Origin: Irpex lacteus
Taxonomy: Eukaryota > Basidiomycota > Agaricomycetes > Polyporales > Irpicaceae
Assembly: GCA_001986395.2 (NCBI GenBank)
Contig: MQVO02000110.1
Location: 1-29,893 of the forward strand
Direction of reading: 5' to 3'
DNA: 29,893 nt
The translations under genes and the position numbers were made by a program. The notes below the pieces were generated by a model that worked only from the letters and a program-made list of their open reading frames with translations, searched no databases and was not told where the DNA came from. Positions 25,025-29,893 of this stretch are shown in pieces. Position 1 is the first letter of the stretch. Every line of letters starts with the position of its first letter.

Positions 25025-26647
25025 TTAGTAATAAAATAAAGATAAAGAAAGTAATTGAGTACTGTTTAGTAATATAGAAGGTTTTAATACAAAAAATAAA
25101 ATTGATAAAGTTAAAGTAGATATTAAGAAACTATGTAAATTACTTAATACTTTATTTTCTCCATTTTCAACCACTTCCACTTTTGTGGGCTGGGGATTAG
25201 AGTGTGTAATTGAAATATTATAATTTTCTGAGTGTAATATTTTTATAATTTTTAAATAATAACTAGCACTAATTACACTAACTATTATACAAACTATTGA
25301 CATAAAGTAGTAACCACTTTGTATAGCAGAATATAGTACAAATTGTTTTGAGAAGAACCCTAATAAAGGTGGTATACCTGCCATAGAGAATAGACAAATT
25401 GTTAAACTTACACTTAACAATGGATTTGAGAAAAATTGTCCTTTTAATTCAGAAATAAATTTTATATCTAATTCTTTTCCTTTATTATTAATAAAACTAT
25501 TATTCTCCTCATCCTGCCCAATATCCACTTTATGGCTGTGAGAGTATTTAGAAATATTTATAATATAACCTAAAGCTATAATTATTAAAAAGGTATCTAA
25601 ATTTGTTAATGAATATTGAATAATATAGAATAATAAGGAATCTATTGACTGTTCAGTATTTATAGCTATAGCTAATAACATAAATCCTACATGTGATATT
25701 GTACTATAAGCTAATAATCTTTTTATTTTAGATTGTGCTAAACCTACTATTGTACCTATTATTAGAGATAATAATGAACTTAATAATAATATATTTTTTA
25801 AAACATATCCACTCCCCTCGTTAGAGGCAAGAGTATCTACTACTGTTCCTATTGATAATACACTACCAAATGATTCTAAGTGTGTGTATAATTCTAATAA
25901 AAAGATAACTATTGAGATTTTAGGCATTATAGTTAACCAAATTGTTACTATTGTAGGACTATCATCATACACATCAGGTGCCCAATTATGGAATGGTGCT
26001 GCACTGATTTTGAATAATAATCCTATGATTATAATTATTATACCTAAATTTAATCCTTGTGTAATACTTGGACTATTTGATACTGAAACTAAACTATAGA
26101 TTGATTCTAAATTTGTTAAACCAGTATAAGCATAAACTAAACCAATTCCTAATAAGATTAAACAAGAAGATAATGAACCTAATAAAAAATATTTTAAACC
26201 TGCACTAGTAGCAGATTCTGAGTTTCTATATAAAGTAGCTAAAATATATACACCAAAAGATTGTAATTCTATACATAAATATAATGAAATTAAATCAAAA
26301 GATGATATTAATAAGGATGCTCCTAATGTACTAAATAATACTATTAAAGAGTATTGACCTGAATTATTATTTGAAACTATCTTATTTAAATTTAAATAAG
26401 GAGAAGCAATAAGAATTAGACCTGCAATAAAAAATAAAAATATATCAAATAATTGAGATACTGTAGAAACTTGAAATAAACCACTATAGATACCTATACC
26501 TGATCCAATTGCCTGAATATCAAAAGTATTAAAAGCTAATACTCCGGCATAAATAAATACTATAGCTGAAATTCTAGATAAAATAACCGGGGAAAGAGAA
26601 TGTAGTGCAATAGCCACTATTAAGATCATTATACTTATAAAGATCAT
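25025..26647 (-). CDS. nad2: NADH dehydrogenase subunit 2
   Basis: 540 residues, an antiporter-like proton-pumping subunit of complex I. Conserved parts: SFDLISLYLCIELQSFGVYI with the helix-5 Glu, FKISAAPFHNWAPDVYD, and QSKIKRLLAYSTISHVGFM. About fourteen hydrophobic helices. All Trp codons are TGG. Two hydrophilic stretches lack counterparts in typical fungal Nad2: about 367-400 (HSHKVDIGQDEENN) and about 479-500 (THSNPQPTKVEVVENG). The second is encoded by the GC-rich sequence at 25160-25195, which shares gtgggctgggg with the intergenic island at 6955-7080. Both fall in loops and keep the frame. ATG at 26647; a second in-frame ATG is six codons downstream. Confidence 0.95.
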   Translation of the reverse strand: MIFISIMILIVAIALHSLSPVILSRISAIVFIYAGVLAFNTFDIQAIGSGIGIYSGLFQVSTVSQLFDIFLFFIAGLILIASPYLNLNKIVSNNNSGQYSLIVLFSTLGASLLISSFDLISLYLCIELQSFGVYILATLYRNSESATSAGLKYFLLGSLSSCLILLGIGLVYAYTGLTNLESIYSLVSVSNSPSITQGLNLGIIIIIIGLLFKISAAPFHNWAPDVYDDSPTIVTIWLTIMPKISIVIFLLELYTHLESFGSVLSIGTVVDTLASNEGSGYVLKNILLLSSLLSLIIGTIVGLAQSKIKRLLAYSTISHVGFMLLAIAINTEQSIDSLLFYIIQYSLTNLDTFLIIIALGYIINISKYSHSHKVDIGQDEENNSFINNKGKELDIKFISELKGQFFSNPLLSVSLTICLFSMAGIPPLLGFFSKQFVLYSAIQSGYYFMSIVCIIVSVISASYYLKIIKILHSENYNISITHSNPQPTKVEVVENGENKVLSNLHSFLISTLTLSILFFVLKPSILLNSTQLLSLSLFYY

Positions 26648-26662
26648 TACTCTATTTTTACT

Positions 26663-26812
26663 CTGCCTTACGAAGGAGGTCCCTTACCTCAAAAGTGGTC
26701 AAGTGAACGTGAACATTTAGAAGATGTAATTTATTACTTCTTACAAATGAGAATACCTCTATCCAACGCCTTACCCAAAAAACTAGGCTCTAATTAAAAT
26801 TTAATTTAATTA
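26663..26812 (+). pseudogene. Unrecognised coding fragment ending in a hairpin element
   Basis: The plus strand reads LPYEGGPLPQKWSSEREHLE, DVIYYFLQMRIPLSNAL, then enters the element (PKKLGSN, TAA). Trp is TGG. It starts 15 bp from the nad2 ATG in divergent orientation, with no start codon of its own. It may belong to the plasmid DNA polymerase or another plasmid gene; not proven. Confidence 0.35.
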
Positions 26813-26859
26813 AATTTTAATAATACCGGGATAATTAATTATAACTAGTTTTTTTGGGG
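26774..26859. repeat. Hairpin element, long form, reversed, with TA flanks
   Basis: cccaaaaaactaggctctaa, the aaatttaatttaattaaatt block, taccgggataattaattata, actagtttttttgggg. Complementary in orientation to the copies at 9117 and 24116. TA at 26772-26773 and 26860-26861. Confidence 0.9.
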
Positions 26860-26935
26860 TAAGTTTATGGTTAGGAAGAATTTACTATCAATTTAAACTA
26901 CCAATAAATATAGATACTGATCATTCCTTTTATTC

Positions 26936-26997
26936 CCAAATGGGGAATACGAAGGAGTATGGACAACCGTAGAATTAAAATATGCCCTTCCCCAAAA
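26936..26997 (+). pseudogene. dpo: DNA polymerase B sliver
   Basis: Reads PNGEYEGVWTTVELKYALP before running into a hairpin arm. The pattern P-x-G-x(2)-x-G-x-W/Y-x2-x-E-L-K-x-A is typical of the segment between the exonuclease and palm motifs of plasmid family B polymerases. It lies on the plus strand, opposite to the N-terminal fragment that follows. Confidence 0.45.
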
Positions 26998-27056
26998 AAC
27001 ATCCAAAAAAACTAGGCTCGCAATCCCGGGATAATTAATTATAACTAGTTTTTTTG
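26990..27056. repeat. Hairpin elements, tandem or nested arms
   Basis: A left arm ccccaaaaaac (26990-27000) is followed at once by a second element: atccaaaaaaactaggctcg, caatcccgggataattaatt, ataactagtttttttg. Confidence 0.75.
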
Positions 27057-27602
27057 TGGAGTGATAGAAAGTTAAGAATAAAATTTAATTAAGAAAACTA
27101 GGAGGGACATTACTTCTGGATAATAACTCTTAGATTACTAAGACCTGTATCTACCTAACACTACACTAATCTAGACGAAGTACTACAAAATGCTTAAGTA
27201 ATTCTTAGATATAACAGACCCTGTGAAGCTAGTAATTATTCATATGTAGCCAATATCCACAAGTTATACTATAATACTCTCCTAGTAATAATTATCTATA
27301 CTCTATGATATAAAATCTATTACAGTATCCCTACGAAAATATATACTTTATAATTTAATGCCTCCCTACAAGTTATTAAGATCTTGTATGACTTATTACC
27401 ATTATTTACTCTTGATGTAACTGGACTAATTAATTATCGCTGTATACCTTATCCTCTTCTAGTTTCTCTAGCTCTAATAATTATGAACAGTTATACTGTA
27501 GCAGGTATATTTTTAATTAAGAATACAACTCTAACAGCTTAACTTATTATATTCGTACTATCTATCATCATGTGGGGCCTCCCCTTATTAAAATAAAATT
27601 AA
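27057..27602. other. Intergenic DNA
   Basis: A plus-strand open run at about 27390-27535 (LINYRCIPYPLLVSLALIIM) is hydrophobic but not recognised. Near 27573-27585, gtggggcctcccc is a small GC-rich palindrome. Confidence 0.4.
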
Positions 27603-28917
27603 ACAGTATGTGGTAAGTTGGCATAAGAATAGGTATGAATTTAAGAACTCTTTTATCACTATCATTCTTATCAATATTTTTAACTGCTCTAGTCTCTAAA
27701 TCTAATGTTAATATTTTAGGTCTTTCAAAGTTAATAACATCTTTTTTAATTGGTTTAATATAATTAACCTCTACATTTTCTTTGTAAAATACAAGTTCTC
27801 CTAATTCAAAATAGAAGATTTTAGTTTTTTTATTTTCATAAATAGTTCTTTTAAAAGTAGATAGTTCTTTATTATTATTAAGTGATTCATCTTTAATTGT
27901 AAAAATTAATTGGTTATTTAATAAAACAGATACCCAAAAAAAACTAGTTAGAATTAATTATAATTCCTAGTTTTTTGGGGTAGTAGTTGAAAAATCATCA
28001 ATATTAATCATAAAGAATAACGGTACTCTTCTATCATCTGATTTAATTTCATTACTAGCTATAGCATTTCTATAATCTCACATAAAATAATGTTAGGTCA
28101 TAAAGATAGATCCATTGTTGAAGGTATAGTATAACCATTAAACTTAAAATTGTATAAAGGATTTCTTTTTACTTTATTATCATTAGCTAATAAAATATTT
28201 TGATCTAAACGGCTAATACTTTCATATTAGTTCAATAATTTTATCCATAGGTTTAAAAGAGAACATAATATTACCAATTGGTAACCCTGATATAGGAGCG
28301 AAGAACTCTATTTCTTCAGCTTCTGAAAGAATATCATAATATTCTTTATGTTTAAAAACAGATGGCAAGAGATAAGAAAAGTGGACTGAAATCTTGTTTA
28401 ATTGGTAGAAGAAATTTGAACTGTTGAAGCAGATCTAATATCTCCATTATCAAATTTAATTTTAAACATAATAGCGAAATATTTTTGTTTATATTGAGAT
28501 TTAAACAAATGTATAAAATAAGCTAACTCATTTTCAAGAATATTTACATCTATTTGTTGATAGTGAGTATTAGAAAAATAAGTGTGTCAATGAGATTTAG
28601 GGTTACGATAAATGTAACCTAAGTTATGGTTAATTTTACTATTTTTAACTGTGTAAGTTCTTGATTTATCAGTTTTCGGAGTTCCTCCGTCACTCTCAAT
28701 TAAAGTATGATTTTTTGACATTGAAGAGTAAAAAGCTACTTTTTTATGAGAAAGAGAAATGAGTGATAAAAAAGTAAAAGTAACTAGGTTGTGTGGCCGT
28801 ACAAAAAGTGTAAAGGAATTAGGTGAACAAGCGATAAAACCTGGACTTTTTGTTTTGAAGTAGCTATAACAGGTGGACGATTTAAAGAAAGTTTTGTAAG
28901 ATTGTTTTTATTCATGT
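27603..28917 (-). pseudogene. dpo: Plasmid type B DNA polymerase, N-terminal and exonuclease part, broken by a hairpin element
   Basis: Begins with ATG at 28917 (MNKNNLTKLSLNRPPVI). It then reads in changing frames: SKNHTLIESDGGTPKTDK, LGYIYRNPKSHW, VNILENELAYFIHLFKSQ, FFAPISGLPIGNIMFSFKPM, NPLYNFKFNGYTIPSTMD, then NEIKSDDRRVPLFFMIN, and beyond the element (27933-27980) IFTIKDESLNNNK, KIFYFELGELVFYKENVE and FERPKILTLDLETR. The last is the Exo I motif (D-x-E) of family B polymerases. Sequence after it fades at about 27603. Trp in KSHW and in DLSLW is TGA. At least five frameshifts or stops. The palm half is found only as fragments on the other strand (2045-2460, 26936-26997). Confidence 0.8.
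27933..27980. repeat. Hairpin element, short form, inserted in the DNA polymerase gene, TA flanks
   Basis: cccaaaaaaaactagttaga, attaattataattcctag, ttttttgggg. TA at 27931-27932 and 27981-27982. Polymerase-like coding sequence lies on both sides on the same strand. Confidence 0.9.
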
Positions 28918-29501
28918 TTTATTTTATTTTAATTTAAAAGCGAGTCCTTTAGTTGCATTGCTTGGGGTATCATTTTACCCAAATTATTCTATTTTATTTC
29001 ATAAACCGGGATTCCATCGGTCGTAAACCATGAAACTATTTATAGAGAATCTCTCTTAATAAACATACCGAAGGTGAAATATGGAAAATTAAACATCCAT
29101 CTTCACTAAATAATCATACAATTCAACTTTTGAGGGATTCTATTAATCCATTGATTGCTGTAAAAATTTAAAGAAACTCAGGTAGTGATAGTAAAAAGCC
29201 TCTATAAATAGCAATATATAAACGAGTTATTAAAATTCATGCTCTTCTTAATTTAGCTATATGGGCAATATCGGCTAGCGTAGCAGGCAAACACACTTTG
29301 ATAAAATACTAAAGAAAAGAACTTATTAAAATAAAATTAAATTTTAATTAAAGCCTAAAAAGAATGTTTTAAATTTATCTAGCTTAAAGAGCTTTTATTG
29401 TTTAACAATGCTTTAAAAAGTGCATCAGCCTTCCGTTTAGTACATAGATAGCTATAGGCTAGTATAGTGATATCTTATAAGTGGATAGTTAATCAACGAT
29501 A
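28918..29501. other. Intergenic DNA with an unassigned coding trace
   Basis: The plus strand has EIWKIKHPSSLNNHTIQLLR, then after breaks KRVIKIHALLNLAIWAISAS; these look coding but match no family I know. A hairpin-element remnant (aaattaaattttaattaaag, cct) lies at 29333-29356. Confidence 0.4.
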
Positions 29502-29573
29502 CGCGATTGATGGGCTACGATCCCACATCTTCCCCCTTGACAAGGCGGTGCATTACCCATATGCTACAACCGC
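29502..29573 (-). tRNA. trnD(guc): tRNA-Asp (GUC)
   Basis: Acceptor GCGGTTG pairs with CAATCGC, discriminator G. The anticodon loop TTGTCAA gives GUC. The anticodon stem CCGCC/GGGGG has one G-G mismatch and the T loop is unusual (ATCGTAG). Confidence 0.8.
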
Positions 29574-29777
29574 TTTATTCTTAACCTTATTTTTAACCTT
29601 ATTAGATGTCGTTTAAAATTAATACTATCTTACTAATAAACTATAGGTAGAAAGACAAGCACATTATATATTATATTACAACCGCTTCATTGTGAAGCTT
29701 ATTAAAGAGTTAGTGAACCTATTGACGTCTTACTAGCACACTAGAATACTAACACACTATCAATCCTTGGTTAAGGG
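29574..29777. other. Spacer
   Basis: AT-rich with short palindromes; no gene seen. Confidence 0.4.
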
Positions 29778-29880
29778 TACAAAAGGTTGTATATACTATT
29801 ACTAGTCTTATAAAGTATAGATTTAGAATACAAAAGGTTATATATACTATAACTAGTCTTAGAGAGTATAATTAGTATAG
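29778..29880. repeat. 51-bp tandem repeat, two copies
   Basis: tacaaaaggttgtatatact at 29778 recurs, slightly changed, at 29829. The units share tacaaaaggtt, tatatacta and actagtctta. The second copy runs into the window's end region. Confidence 0.8.
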
Positions 29881-29893
29881 ATTAGTCTACGGG

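Noticed and set aside
25884..26099. Plus-strand ORF of 71 codons
   Set aside because: It lies wholly inside nad2 on the opposite strand; its sequence is the antisense of conserved Nad2 residues.
1..29893. CRISPR array
   Set aside because: The dispersed repeats are unevenly spaced palindromes at distant sites, with no regular spacers or cas genes.

Overview
This window reads as part of a fungal mitochondrial genome, most likely from a basidiomycete (inferred). It is AT-rich, with respiratory genes on both strands, clustered tRNA genes, remnants of intron endonucleases and group II reverse transcriptases, and integrated linear-plasmid genes (type B DNA polymerase, plasmid membrane proteins). 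Intact core genes are few: atp6, then nad2 and nad3 placed back to back, all on the minus strand. There are eleven well-formed tRNA genes: Val, His, Ala, Glu, two Met, Leu(UAA), Trp, Ser(UGA), Tyr and Asp. cox1, cob, rns and the rest of the normal gene set must lie elsewhere.

Layout: 1-2000 holds a plasmid gene remnant and a tRNA cluster with intact and collapsed members. 2000-5200 is a scrapyard of DNA polymerase, GIY-YIG, reverse transcriptase and nad5 pieces. 5476-6435 is a cox2 gene that keeps only its N-terminal half. 7350-7640 is a Glu-Met-Leu tRNA cluster. 7800-14500 is a dense mosaic: an atp9 3' end followed by a GIY-YIG gene, three separate cox3 3' ends, LAGLIDADG remnants, a group II reverse transcriptase in permuted order, and an atp6 fragment. 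15446-16475 encodes a plasmid-type membrane protein. 16920-17932 is a domain V piece of the large rRNA. 18100-21450 holds a candidate 3CxxC zinc-finger gene, a proline-rich membrane ORF and broken homing endonucleases. 22231-26647 is the conserved block (atp6, tRNAs, nad3, nad2). 26650-28920 is a shattered plasmid DNA polymerase. 29502-29893 has trnD and a tandem repeat.

Two themes run through the window. First, a family of about two dozen short hairpin elements (ends CCCCAAAAAACTAG and CTAGTTTTTTGGGG) sits inside or at the edges of gene fragments, often between TA dinucleotides, and sometimes one inside another. Second, codon use splits in two. The core genes use only TGG for Trp and the only trnW has a CCA anticodon, so UGA is probably a stop codon here. 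The plasmid, intron and duplicated 3'-exon remnants place TGA at conserved Trp sites. This suggests much of the accessory DNA came from mitochondria that read UGA as Trp, and cannot be translated by the tRNAs seen here.
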